DNA of 64,000 nucleotides from Metridium senile. Taxonomy: Eukaryota > Cnidaria > Anthozoa > Actiniaria > Metridiidae. The notes below the pieces were generated by a model, which worked only from the letters and a program-made list of their open reading frames with translations, was not told the DNA's origin and made no database searches. Where the stretch lies: NCBI GenBank assembly GCA_949775045.1, contig OX459107.1:15555679-15619678 (forward strand), given 5' to 3'. Below, in pieces: positions 1-10,237 of the stretch. The position numbers were made by a program, and so were the translations under genes. How positions within the stretch are numbered: the first letter of the stretch is position 1; each line of letters starts with the position of its first letter.

Positions 1-365
1 ATAATATAAGACTTAAAAGTCTTTATATTTAGAATATAAATAGTTGTCAGAAAGGAATGTACAGTTCTCTGCATCATTTTGAATGGTAGCCAGTCCTTCG
101 AAGCGAAACAATCTTGCAGAGCCTGAGATGCTGGCGGCCTGCGGGGTTGGGAGGCCTTCCTTCCATCCTTCCTTCCTTTCGAAATCTCCTCATATTTATA
201 AGTTTTATTAAGACATATTTATGATTTATGATTTATTCTGTATATTTTTGTTATTCATATTTACCTACAATACTTAATTAAATAAAAAAAGCGACATCAT
301 ATATCAAGTTCTAAGGAAATCTTATGATCTTCCAATCGAGGCTAGAAACTGTTTTGTATTCCTAG
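1..365. other. Non-coding left edge, no gene seen
   Basis: AT-rich sequence with a short CTTCC/CCTT run near 160-180. No open frame or splice pattern stands out. It could be intron or downstream sequence of the minus-strand Ig/FN3 gene, whose last visible exon ends with a splice donor at 3481 and so must continue to lower coordinates or off the window. Confidence 0.4.
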
Positions 366-407
366 CTTTACTCCGACGAAGGGCTAAAGCGCGAAACGTC
401 AGTAAAG
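366..407 (+). ncRNA. Hammerhead-ribozyme-like motif
   Basis: A 7-bp perfect outer stem, CTTTACT (366-372) with AGTAAAG (401-407), encloses CCGACGA (373-379), a short imperfect stem, and GAAACGTC (393-400). This order matches a type I hammerhead: stem I, CUGANGA box, stem II, GAAA box, a one-base-pair stem III and a GUC cleavage triplet directly before stem I closes. The CUGANGA box has C in place of the normally essential U4, so this copy is probably inactive or a relative only. Hammerheads with minimal stem III are known from Penelope-like elements. A chance hairpin is possible. Confidence 0.4.
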
Positions 408-422
408 TTAAGTCCACATTTT

Positions 423-800
423 TTACGGTGTTACAGATATTATTCTATTACCTATCGTTTATATCAAACACCGACGCAGCCTATACTAGTTTACTCGCTA
501 GTTTCTATTTCTTACGGTGTTACGAATTTCATTCTATCACCTATCGTTAATATCAAACACCGACGCAGCCTATACTAGTTTACTCGCTAGTTTCTATTTC
601 TATTTTTTTACGGTGTTACAAATTTGATTTTATTACTTATCGTTAATATCAAACACCGACGCAGCCTATGCTAATTTACTTGCTAGTTTCTATTTCTATT
701 TTTTACGGTGTTACAAATTTCATTCTATTACCTATCGTTTATATCAAACACCGACCCAGCCTATACTTGTTTACACGCTAGTTTATATTTGTTTTGTATT
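423..800. repeat. About 95-bp tandem repeat, four units
   Basis: Units begin with TTACGGTGTTAC near 423, 512, 607 and 703. Each contains CAAACACCGACGCAGCCTAT and ends GCTAGTTTCTATTT. Units differ by a few substitutions and small indels. The array follows the hammerhead-like motif directly, and a related motif (GTTTCGACGCAGCTCACACT) occurs near 51749 inside another transposon, which suggests a mobile-element origin. Confidence 0.75.
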
Positions 801-1473
801 AGCTTTGAGGAGAAGTACGTTCCCAGGTGGTCTGGTAGCCTGCGCGTAGCGGCTGTTAGGGTTTCCCTCTCCCCAAGAGCCATTATCAGGCTATAGGTCG
901 CGATCGGTCGGTGAACAAAGTCTTATTACCAAACCATTTCGATCGTTGACTGTTCGCTTTAACCGTGAAGACCAGAGCTCAACTCTTTGCATCTGACAGT
1001 ACTGAACCCAACTCTTGTTCAGAGAGGACCCCAACTCTTTTGTTCTCAGACCCGTTAGCTACAATCATGTGCAAAATTGTTGGGGCAATGTTATGAAGTT
1101 TTAAATGTATCAATTTGATTTGCCAAACCCCCTTCTCCCTAAGCAATGTTGATTGGTCTTTCAAATGACAACCGTTTCACATTCCCAAAACTCAACATTG
1201 ATACGGGGGAGAGGGGGAAACGGAAAAATGATGTTGAAATATTTTTCATGTAAAAAACAGAATGTCCCAAGGTATTTTGCACATGATTGTAGCGTTAACT
1301 AGCTAAGGCCATATGGATCATGCGAAACGGCCCTCTGCTATGGAGTCCTCGCTACCTCGTTCCAAGGACCTTTTGCCTGTTGGCGGGGTGAGGCTTAATG
1401 ATTTCATTTGGCTATAACTATTATCGAACTGATCGGTTACGCTGGTAATCATGACCATGTTTCAAAGTTACAA
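801..1473. other. No gene or repeat recognised
   Basis: Several short open frames occur but none shows a domain, splice context or recognisable family. I see nothing supportable here. Confidence 0.4.
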
Positions 1474-2120
1474 TAAACACCCGCAGTTAAGAACCTTTAT
1501 TTTTTAAAGTCTTGCAAAAAAGGTTCTTGTATAAAGGGGTAGTTGTTGGTAATTTAGGCAAAACAGGTTCTTAATTAGGTTCTTAATTGTTCTAAAGGGG
1601 ATATGTTATTATTTCTTATTATAAGAATAATAAATAAGCTCGGTTTGGACTAACATTACATATAACTGTGACTTTAAACAAACAAATAAACAATCAACTT
1701 AGAATTCACAACAGTAACTGTAAACAAAGATTTAATACTGTATATTTTGCAACTGTAACTGTAAACATATAAATACATATCCATTTACAAGAGTAACTCA
1801 CTGTTATATGGCTGTAACCCACATATAAGAACCTGCTTGATCCAGTTTGGCTAAACCACAGGGAGCCCAAGCTCATTTTACAGTAAATGTATGGAGTCGC
1901 GAGATATCCTTTCGCTGTGCCTCAAATATACAATAATAAAAACTTTTTTTGACGTAGATAGTTGTGTATAATTGTTTTCTAGTCTGTGACCGTAAAAGAT
2001 CACAAATGATGACCTTGGGCTTCCTGTGGCTAAACAGGTTCTTATATTAAGGGTATTAAAATTGCAAATTTCTGCCAAGAGGTTCTTAATCCACTAGGTT
2101 CCTATAACTGCGGGTGTTTA
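1474..2120. mobile_element. MITE-like element with about 23-bp terminal inverted repeats
   Basis: The left end TAAACACCCGCAGTTAAGAA (1474 onward) is mirrored at the right end by AGGTTCCTATAACTGCGGGTGTTTA read backwards (to 2120), with one small indel. AGGTTCTTA-type motifs recur internally in both orientations (near 1530, 1568, 1822, 2036, 2080), a usual feature of subterminal repeats. No transposase frame is present, so it is non-autonomous. Superfamily not assigned. Confidence 0.65.
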
Positions 2121-2756
2121 ATGTACTTAACAAAAGTGGTTCCAGATGATCTCACTTCGAAGCGCGCAAAGGATTGTTTGACAAAAGGAACAGTTCCAAA
2201 ATGGCGCCTCCAGACAGCAACGATTTCGGTTACTTTTAGGCATTTGCGTTTTGATTTTATTCTTTTTCATTGCTGATAGAGCAGCAGAGAGCTTTTGTTG
2301 TCCGAGTAACATAGAATCATTTCATGTTAAGTTATGTTAAGGACGTAATTTGTAGAGGGTTAACACGGGAAACAACTCTCTTGAACGACACCATTTTGGA
2401 ACTGTTGGCGATATGACAATTTAGCAACTTATAGTAGCCGTAAATGCGCGCGTAAAATCAACTGGTTGATTCAAATGAATCAAACCAAATTATTATATAT
2501 CAAGTGTCAAAGTTCACTTTTCCTAGTATCTTATTGGTCAAGAGTGTATCACGTGAGAGTCGCAAGATTTTACTGTTTCCCAGCAACTGCTCAGCAGCGG
2601 TCAATAATATGTTGTTCCGGCACCGTTAATAAATAAACCGGAAGTCACGAAGATTGACATTTTTTCAGTCTTTTATATCTATCCTAGAAGCTTTAATAAA
2701 ACACTTCATTTCTTTACTTGTTTTGCTCTCTTTGACACTTGATATGATAATAAAGA
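2121..2756. other. No gene recognised
   Basis: Unremarkable AT-rich sequence. A gene-start-like CAAAATGGCGCC motif occurs near 2198 but no supported coding exon follows. Confidence 0.35.
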
Positions 2757-2869
2757 ACTTATTTACTGGAAACCTCGGGAAAGCAGTATGTTTTGTGGTC
2801 CCTCGACTGCGACATCAGCGGTCTCGGAACCACAAAACATACTGTTTCCCTCGGTTCCAGTAAATAAGT
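2757..2869. mobile_element. Foldback (hairpin) element, 113 bp
   Basis: ACTTATTTACTGGAAACC at the left end and GGTTCCAGTAAATAAGT at the right end are inverted copies, and pairing continues inward through CAGTATGTTTTGTGGT and ACCACAAAACATACTG. The whole piece folds into one long hairpin with a loop near 2805-2820. It is probably a MITE or a Foldback remnant. Confidence 0.7.
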
Positions 2870-3065
2870 GTTAATTAGTTAGTTAATTATGATTAATGCG
2901 GTACTAATTTAGAGTGTCTGAAAGAGAGATTTGAATACAAGTCCAACAGTAGCAAACAGGATGACTTGCCAAGTGCTTATGATGTGTCTTGTGCCAAATG
3001 AACGAGCTTTAAAGGCGATAAAAGATTTTTCTGTGGAAATAGAGGATAAAGAATTATATCAGTAT

Positions 3066-3478
3066 TTAAAACAATCACCATCATTATCACATTATCAACA
3101 ATGAACATCATCATTATCATCACCACCACCGTGCACCAGCACCACCATCATCATCATTATCATTATCACATTATCAACATCATCATTATCATCACCACCA
3201 CCACCACCACCACTACCATTATCATCATTATCATCAACACAACCATCACCACCAACGTAACAACAACATCATAACCACCACCAACATCACCACCATGCCA
3301 CCTCCACCATCACCACAAAGACCACCACCATCATCATCATATCACCTCCACCATCACAACCATCGCCACCACCACCACCACCATCACCACCATCACAAAC
3401 ATCATCACCACCACCAACACAAACATCACCACCACCACCACAAACATCACCACCACCACCACCACCATGATCATCACT
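3066..3478. repeat. CAT/CAC-rich microsatellite tract
   Basis: Imperfect ATC and ACC repeats run from about 3066 to the edge of the last visible FN3 exon at 3481. Long His-, Pro- or Met-rich reading frames through it are repeat artefacts. It sits in the intron just downstream of the exon's donor site. Confidence 0.85.
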
Positions 3479-3480
3479 AC

Positions 3481-3786
3481 CTTTATATTTGACAGCAACA
3501 ACGTTCGACCATGCCCCAGTCCCCATTTGATTCTGCGCGGCAACACGCACGTGATACTCATGGCGATTATCAACGTATTGAATAACGTATTCTTCATCTT
3601 TTGGAAACACTTGCTTGGCTCGTTTCCAGTTCTTTTTAGAGACGAGTTTGTACTCAAGTCGGTATTGTGTAATTGGCAAGCCCCCGTTATCGATCGGTCG
3701 GTTCCAGTGGACGTGAATGTGAGGTTGGGTCGGTCTAGCGTGAGGGAGGGCTTTATCTCGTACATCAAGTGGTCTCGTAGGGACTT
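3481..3786 (-). CDS. Exon 6: fibronectin type III domain, last visible exon
   Basis: The exon follows ACCATAG and contains [20 protein letters not shown] and [18 protein letters not shown], both typical of FN3. The donor AAAG|GTAGTG lies exactly where the CAC/CAT microsatellite begins. The frame continues into Gly/His-rich repeat translation if unspliced, which I treat as intron. Confidence 0.8.
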
Positions 3787-6700
3787 CTATGGTAAAATAA
3801 GTGATAGCATTAGAATAAATTAAAATAGCAAAACGCGCCAATCCAAGCAATTATTACAGTCAAAGGACATGAAGTGTGCCCGTCTAGACTGCATTATTCA
3901 TTTCATTATTCGATTTTTGACTTCATTCTTCGTTTTTCAAACTATTCAAAATTCATATAAATAATTATGATATCAAAAATAATTGATACTATTATTAATA
4001 TAGATAATAAATCTGATTATTCCGATGATTTAAAGAAGTTTCATTTAGTTTTCTGAATACTTTAATGGAATTCTGGAAAACGAAGAATGAAGTCAAGAAA
4101 CAAATGATAAAACGAATAATCTAGACAGTCTAGACGGGCACGTAACCTACCTGCAAAAGCTGCTTTGATCTTACTCGACCATTCTCCAAACCCAACACCG
4201 TTGATACCACGTATACGGACTTCATACAAATGAACATTCTTAGACGTCTTCCACAGTGTTGTCTCCTGTTCAAGAGTCTCTGATCGCGCGGCGTCATTCC
4301 ACGTTAATCCTACTGGTTTGTGTTCAATTTGGTAGGCGGACACAGGAACCCCACCATCGTCACGTGGGTATCCCCATGTCAGTTTAATAAACGGGTCTCC
4401 AAGGCTACGTACCAGACGAGTGCGTAGGGCCTGGGGCGCAGTAGGCTCATCTAAAAAGGAGCAAACGTTTAATTCTAATTAATCGTAACCATTATTGTAA
4501 AATAATTTACACTGAACAAATTTAACTCAAGCTTGTTTTGTAATAGATGTGGTAGATATTCAGTGCTTTTGGTGCATTTATAAACCACTTGTGTATGTAT
4601 ATTTTCAAAAACAAATAATTCTTGTAAAATCACTTCATCAATTTTGACCAAACAAAAATAACCATCAGTTTTCTTGTCTATTTAAGTTAAGAATTATAAA
4701 TTAACATGACACAAAAGGTTCCATTATAGGTGAATCACGTGACAACTTACCCCAGAACGTTACTATCGTAGAGGGAGATGCTTCGCCAACCCCGACCTTA
4801 TTCTTGGCCTTGACTCGCACGCGCAGTCCATCTCCACCATGATCACGTTCTGGTCTACATATATCAACATAACTGCTGGTCACGTGATGGAATTTAGCGT
4901 CATCCCACATCTGACCAAATGGTTTGTACTCTACGATGTAACTAGTCACCAGGGCTCCTCCGTCTTCCAAGGGAGGCATCCAAGTCAGCTGGACGACCAC
5001 TGAACAGTTCTTATTTATTGTTAGCCTTCGGTCGTGACTGAAGTTATTTGGGGCTGACGGCTCAACTGAAAATGAGAACATTTCAAAATTCGTTGGTTGG
5101 TTGGTGGGTTGGTTGGTGGGTTGGTTGGTTGGTTGGTTGGTTGGTGGGTTGGTGGGTTGGTGGGTTGGTGGGTTGGTGGGTTGGTGGGTTGGTGGGTTGG
5201 TGGGATGGTGGGATGGTGGGTTGGTGGGTTGGTGGTTGGTGGGTTGGTGGGTTGGGGCTGACGGCTCAACTGAAAATGAGAACATTTCAAAATTCGTTGG
5301 TTGGTTGGTTGGTTGGTTGGTTGGTTGGTTGGTTGGTTGGTTGGTTGGTTGGTTGGTTGGTTGGTTGGTTGGTTGGTTGGTTGGTTGGTTGGTTGGTTGG
5401 TTGGTTGGTTGGTTGGTTGGTTGGTTGGTTGGTTGGTTGGTTGATCGTTTGGTTGGTTGGTTTTAGCTAGTTGGTTGGTTGGTTGGGGTGTTGGTTGCTT
5501 TTTGTAGTTTATCGAATGCCTGGCTCCGATCATATACAGTATATTACATTTCAAAACACTTACATAATCGCTTCAACCTTATCTCATGAGAATAGTTAGT
5601 AGCTGTTGTCATAACAATGCACTCATAAGGCCCAAACTCTTCATCAGTAAAAGTACGTATAATAAGAAAACTACTAGTCACATTATCATGTTGTTTAGAG
5701 GGATCGACTACTGTTCCTCCTGTAGCTTTGTTCCTCCATACAAATGACGTCTTTGTATTCGGTACCACTCGTACGTTACAGTGCAGCTGGACTTTATGTC
5801 CTCTCCATGATATCACGTCCTGGCTTGAAGTTTTATTTAGGATTTGAACATCTGAAAAATGTGTATAAAAATTGTTTTTATAAATATAATTAAAGAAATA
5901 ATAAAGGCATATTTTGTTTTGTTTTATTTAGAGGCATTATTACTTCTATCAGCATGAAAAAAAAAAAAACACAGCAAAATAATTTCTACAAATACATATT
6001 CCCTTTCGTTTTTTCAATATATAGCTACATATACAATTATTTTGCAAAAAATTGGCAGTAAAGATACTGCCAATTTTTTGCAGATTTCAAAATACTTTTT
6101 AAATTAATTTGCCCATAGTTAATAGATTCCCCTTTATTAACTATGATTTACCACAGACAAATTGTTTTTGCCCATACTGTTTCATGCTTCATTATCATAT
6201 AATATTATACATTTCAAAGCTCACGCTGTTGTATTGAAATTATAGCTAAATATTTTGCCAAACCTAGCGAAAACAAAAATGCTGGTGCTCTCATGCTGGC
6301 TCGACATTTTATCGAATTTAAGTCATTATCTTTAAAAGCAATTTAATTTATTACAGAAACATTTGATCTTTATCCAAATGCATTATATAGGTTTAGTTTT
6401 CATCTATTTTGACTTATTAAAAGGATAAATTTAATACCTTTAGTGATAAGGGATTAATTAACTGTAAATATAAATATTTTTTTTGTTATTGTTTACTGCA
6501 GTCATTTTTACAGTGCGAATCACAAAACCGTGGGCAACCAAAAATATTTTAGAAATCGTTTTTTGTTCGTTGAACAACTCAAAAAACAACTATATCACCG
6601 CAAGTTTGACTGATGTGTAGTATGATAAACGTTTTGTAGTTAGAGTTGTTTGCGAGTTGTTTGCGAGTTGTTCAACGTTTTCATTTTGATTATTTTCTAT

Positions 6701-8236
6701 TGTTTGTAATAACATTGCCACTTTCAGCTTTTCAAATTTTAATTTAATTAAATTCGTTTTCATTTTCTTATAGAATATTTCATATTTATTTACCGTACGT
6801 TCGGAATCTCATTGTAATTCGGATGCAGTTACGTTGTTATTTTTATTCAGTTCACGACCAACTCTTATTATATCATCAATTCTCTGTTTTAATTCTCTCT
6901 TATTCTATCGGCCATAGTCGTTGTCATCGTCACATTTATAGGTTTCATTCAAAGAAATATTTTTGTTCTGATATTCCCAGCATTTTTAATCAATTGTCCT
7001 TACAAAATCAAATTGTTAGTGTGTAATAGTTCTTATTTAGCGACTATTAGTTATTATAAAAGAGAGTAAAGTTGCAATGAGGTAATGTTTCCTTTTGTAT
7101 TTGATGTTTCTGGTTGAGTGATACTGACTAAATAGTCACTAAATAAAAACTATTAGTTAGTAACTATTTTGTTTTTATTTCATATGGTTCTAGTGTTTTC
7201 GCTCTAACTTTTGATTTAATACTTACCTATAACTTTCACTTTAACGTAATCTGTAAACATTGTCTGTGTAGACCCAATGCTTATAACCGTACAGTAAAAC
7301 TCCGATGAATCCTTCAAACTGACTTTCCTGATTTTAAAACTAGCCACACGATTTGCAAGAACTTTTGTTCGGTTCAAAAAAGCTGCGATATGTTTGGGTG
7401 CATGTTTATTCCAGTATATCTTGCCGTTTCTCTGTGGAAATTTCTTCACCAGAATTGCATCTAGTCGCTCTCCGTGTAAATATTGGCGAGTTACAATCCC
7501 AAATTTTATTTTTGCGATGTTGTGAATGAAGTTTGCGTTGACTTTCCATTCCAGCAAAGCATCTTCTCCTACGAAAACCTCTTGTGAAGAAGTGAAAGTG
7601 ATCGTGTCGTTCCGAGATCCAGAGAATGCAGTTTTAAATAAACCTGTTAAAGAAAGCATTAAAAACGGAGAATACTGAGAAACTATAAACGGAGAAAAGA
7701 AATAGAAATATATTTTTCTTTGTAACAAAACATTATAAAATTGTCTATTAAAACTGGCGTAAATTTAAAATGCTACAAAAAATGTTTCCTAGCTTTTTTG
7801 TTGTTCATTGAATAAGCTTAAGTTTGGGAAAAACTGACTAAAAATGTAAGTGAAAAATAGCGTTTGAAATAGTCGTTTTTGTTACTAAATATTTAAAATT
7901 TAAGAATAAAGCTTTTCTTACAAAATACTGTAAAAATAAACGGCAGAAGCCAGATGAAAGATATTGTTTTTGTACAGACGAATATAATAATCTAGAAATT
8001 TGGAAAAATGCATTTTATATGTAGAAAATTTCGTACAATTGTTACTTGATCAAAGGCAATCCTTTCGTTTTATGGTTAAAAGTTGATTTAAACGAAAAAA
8101 GATCAAACAAAAACGTTATGAAATAATTAAAAAACGAATTTCTTTGTATTCAAATTACATTAAAAATATAAACCAATTTTGTTTCGTACTTACAAAAGGC
8201 TAAAAAGGCGAAAGTCAACTCTCTTGAAAAAGACAT
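3481..8236 (-). CDS. Ig/FN3 cell-surface receptor gene, 5' part (six exons)
   Basis: Exons in transcript order are 8236-8194, 7643-7227, 5851-5564, 5065-4751, 4450-4151 and 3786-3481. They read as signal peptide, Ig-like 1, Ig-like 2, FN3, FN3, FN3. Every intron joint is phase 1, and each exon is flanked by AG acceptor and GT donor. Single-domain phase-1 exons are the classic pattern of shuffled extracellular modules. The product would be secreted or a type I membrane protein that binds other surface proteins. The last exon ends in a donor, so further exons lie at lower coordinates or off the window. Adhesion (L1/contactin-like), receptor phosphatase and invertebrate allorecognition-type molecules share this layout, and I cannot choose among them without the missing 3' part. 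Confidence 0.8.
4151..4450 (-). CDS. Exon 5: fibronectin type III domain
   Basis: After TTTTTAG the exon reads (D)[11 protein letters not shown], then [20 protein letters not shown], and ends [18 protein letters not shown] before donor GTAGGT. The Trp, the Pro-Asp-Asp-Gly-Gly loop and the Tyr-x-Val-Arg-x-x-x-x-Asn strand are standard FN3 landmarks. Length is 100 codons, phase 1 at both ends. Confidence 0.82.
4751..5065 (-). CDS. Exon 4: fibronectin type III domain
   Basis: The 105-residue domain begins EPSAPNN, has [24 protein letters not shown] (B-C strands: Trp and the PxxxGG loop) written here only as landmarks, and ends [17 protein letters not shown], the typical FN3 F-G region. Acceptor TTTTCAG precedes it and donor GTAAGTTG follows. 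An identical acceptor plus exon start lies 204 nt upstream (5269) beyond a GGTT repeat, with an open frame between them, so a longer isoform is possible. Confidence 0.82.
5094..5487. repeat. GGTT / GGTTGGTG minisatellite with embedded exon duplicate
   Basis: Two repeat blocks, 5094-5254 (TTGGTGGG type) and 5298-5487 (pure TTGG), surround a 46-bp copy (5252-5297) of the intron-exon border found at 5050-5093. On the gene strand the repeats read CCAA/CCAACCCA and stay open in the gene's frame as Pro-Thr-Asn-Gln. Confidence 0.85.
5564..5851 (-). CDS. Exon 3: Ig-like domain
   Basis: The exon starts after TTTTTCAG and ends before GTAAGTG. It encodes about 96 residues with [10 protein letters not shown] (B-strand Cys), SFVWRNK (C-strand Trp) and [11 protein letters not shown] (F-strand Tyr-x-Cys), so all the canonical Ig core residues are present. 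In-phase joints (phase 1) connect it to the exon at 7227 and to the FN3 exon at 5065. Confidence 0.82.
5946..6259. repeat. Intronic segment copied to 9938-10236
   Basis: From CTATCAGCATG to CTAAATATTTTGC this sequence recurs about 4 kb away as filler between two tandem copies of another locus. The copy lacks 13 bp that form half of the hairpin at 6044-6081. It may itself be a small mobile element or the donor of a templated repair event. Confidence 0.8.
6044..6081. repeat. Perfect 17-bp hairpin
   Basis: GCAAAAAATTGGCAGTA (6044-6060) and TACTGCCAATTTTTTGC (6065-6081) are perfect inverted copies around a 4-base loop AAGA. It lies in a large intron of the Ig/FN3 gene. In the duplicate near 10022 the right arm is mostly deleted. 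Confidence 0.8.
6260..7226. other. Intron of Ig/FN3 gene, no extra exon seen
   Basis: AT-rich intron between the two Ig exons. I looked for further Ig motifs (Tyr-x-Cys, Trp) on the minus strand and found none that has splice borders. Confidence 0.4.
7227..7643 (-). CDS. Exon 2: Ig V-like domain lacking the B-strand cysteine
   Basis: The 139-residue exon follows an AACAG acceptor and ends in GTAAGT. It contains [10 protein letters not shown] where a B-strand Cys is normally expected, then a long C-D region, then DSSEFYCTV, the usual F-strand D-x-x-x-Y-x-C motif. Strand spacing fits a V-set Ig domain. The missing first cysteine means no canonical intra-sheet disulfide, as in several divergent invertebrate Ig families. 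Sequons NRT and NDT are present. Confidence 0.75.
8194..8236 (-). CDS. Exon 1: start codon and signal peptide
   Basis: ATG at 8236-8234 opens [14 protein letters not shown], then a GTAAGT donor begins at 8193 after one base of the next codon. Spliced to the exon at 7643 the sequence continues C-L-F-K-T-A-F-S-G, giving a short basic start, a hydrophobic core and a small-residue cleavage site. This is too short to be called as a free-standing frame, but the phase match to the next exon and the signal-peptide character make it convincing. The 5' leader probably lies in 8237-8450. Confidence 0.75.
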
Positions 8237-9235
8237 CTGAAGCAAATTGAGACAGTTCGAGTTCTTGAATCCAGGCAAATTTGTCAAAAATAGGAATCCA
8301 AAGTTTCTAAATCCATGTTGAATTTCATCTTGCGGCCAGGGCAGAATTCTTTACATCAAAACTTTGAAATATAGCGATAACTCCTATGAAAATACTGCAA
8401 AGCAATTGGCTTAAACTTGGTCATGTGACCTGCAGATTATCGCGAAATATTTTGCGGCGATTGATAAAGCTGTTTATGTTGACGCTCAAACGCTCAAGCT
8501 GGAAACACACTGGAAAAAAACTCAAATTACCGAGAAAAGAATACAACTTTTAAAATAATAAATCAATTTGAAATAACTCTTTTGATTAAAGTAATCGAAA
8601 AAGTCAACCAGCAAATGTTTAAAAAAAATAATATATATTTTTTTCGTTTAGTACGAGAGCAAAATAATGTATGTGTTTGAGTTTGTGGTCTTTTTATCTT
8701 GAACATTGGCAACAAAATCTATGCAATAATAATAAAGTGCAGCTAGAATAAGCTCTTCTGAAAGATAATTCAAATCATATTCAAACAAAAATTATATTTT
8801 TGACATAAAATTGTAATTCGCGACGTGTGTTTTGCAACAATTCATAAAATATGAATAACTGTTTGTGATGTTTGAGTTTATTTTAAAGTTTGCCTTTTTG
8901 AAGCAAAAAACCATTAGTGTTAAACTATTTGTATTCAATTTAGTAACTGAATCGTATGAAAAGTTTACGGTTATTTTTTAGTATTTTGGAGGTTAGCTTT
9001 TTAATCTAAATAATTTGAAATGTTTTTGTATGAATTAAAGAGATTTATTTAATTTAAATTAAAGGAACGTATTTATTCTGATTTCAGTTATTATTATTGT
9101 GTCAATATTGTTAATACCTGTTAATTGTACTTATATTATCATCATTATCAACTTTACCCACGGCGGGCACGCGCGGCCCGGATATCGAGGAGACTGGTAA
9201 CGAATTACCGAACTCCAAGTACGTCATACTTCGGA
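8237..9235. other. Upstream region of Ig/FN3 gene, no gene seen
   Basis: On the minus strand this contains the presumed 5' leader and promoter side of the Ig/FN3 gene. No TATA element can be separated from the general AT richness. The rest is featureless. Confidence 0.35.
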
Positions 9236-9939
9236 AGCTATTTTAGGCGATCGCTTTTTTCCGAAAAGTAATCGATTGTTCGAATGAGATTCGACAGGAT
9301 GTGATGCCAAGATATTCGTAGTTTTGGCGCGGAAACTTGTCAAATTTTGCTGGTAAATATGCCGTATTTCTACTTTTTCGTGCATTCTAACGTGAGCTAC
9401 ATTTTAAGCCTTGGGAAAAAATTTTACACAAAGGCTAAACAACACTTTTAAGTTATTGTTTGGAGAGATTTAGATTCAAACAAGAATTTGTTGACTTTTA
9501 CTTTTTTGAAAACTTGCTCAGATTTCGCACGAATCGATTTTTCTTTTACTACTAACAAACAACCTGGAAAGATGCCACGATTTGATCTAGCAAGCTTTAA
9601 CAAGAGAAAGAAGGGGCTACGTGAACAGATGGTCAACAAAACAAGAGCTATCCAATCGGTAGAGCAAGGTATTCATGTTGTAAATAACACACTAAAGAGG
9701 AAAAGAGAAGAACTAGGTAATAAGATCCACAAGTACCAGAGACTAGACGAAAAGGTAAGAAGTCATATATGTTTTTCTTTGTAAGGGATTTGTTTTGATA
9801 ATGTGTTGTATTTTTTCTTAACATATTTATCATTTATTGATTGCTAATTTCGCTCAAGCACACTGAGGCCCAGCAGGAACAAATATTCACTTAAAAATAT
9901 GTTAAAAAGAACTCCTTTAGTTTTATAAGTTCTATCAGC
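9236..9939. repeat. Tandem segmental duplicate, copy 1
   Basis: About 704 bp from AGCTATTTTAGGCGATCGC to TTTAGTTTTATAAG is nearly identical to 10238-10943. It includes the promoter side, first coding exon and donor of the plus-strand gene. Copy 2 has a 14-bp insertion (AAAGACCTGTGTTT region near 10302) and a few substitutions. Confidence 0.85.
9572..9754 (+). CDS. First exon of the 9.5-15.5 kb gene, upstream duplicate
   Basis: ATG at 9572 in the context GGAAAGATGCC starts 61 codons (MPRFDLASFNKRKKGLREQM...) ending RLDEK before GTAAGAAG. The sequence is a Lys/Arg/Gln-rich coiled-coil-like helix. It duplicates the exon at 10586-10768 without amino-acid change. Which copy is spliced to exon 2 cannot be decided here. 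Use of either gives the same protein, so this copy is redundant. Confidence 0.6.
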
Positions 9940-10237
9940 ATGAAAAAAAAAAAAACACAGCAAAATAATTTCTACAAATACATATTCCCTTTCGTTTTTT
10001 CAATATATAGCTACATATACAATTATTTTGCAAAAAATTGGCAGTAAAGATTGCAGATTTCAAAATACTTTTTAAATTAATTTGCCCATAGTTAATAGAT
10101 TCCCCTTTATTAACTATGATTTACCACAGACAAATTGTTTTTGCCCATACTGTTTCATGCTTCATTATCATATAATATTATACATTTCAAAGCTCACGCT
10201 GTTGTATTGAAATTATAGCTAAATATTTTGCTATTTA
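9940..10237. repeat. Filler copied from 5946-6259 between tandem duplicates
   Basis: This 298-bp piece matches the Ig-gene intron segment and sits exactly at the junction of the two 0.7 kb copies. The left junction has about 8 bp of shared sequence (TTCTATCAG). This looks like replication-template switching instead of simple unequal crossing-over. Confidence 0.75.

Noticed and set aside
2127..2312. 61-codon minus-strand frame near a CCATTTTGGAAC motif
   Set aside because: No family resemblance and no splice borders. The motif alone is not enough to call a gene.
3295..3492. His/Pro-rich open frame
   Set aside because: It runs through a CAC/CAT microsatellite in an intron next to the FN3 exon. 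Repeat period explains the openness.
5048..5470. Plus-strand Gly/Trp/Leu/Val-rich frames
   Set aside because: Antisense translation of the GGTT repeat. No biological support.
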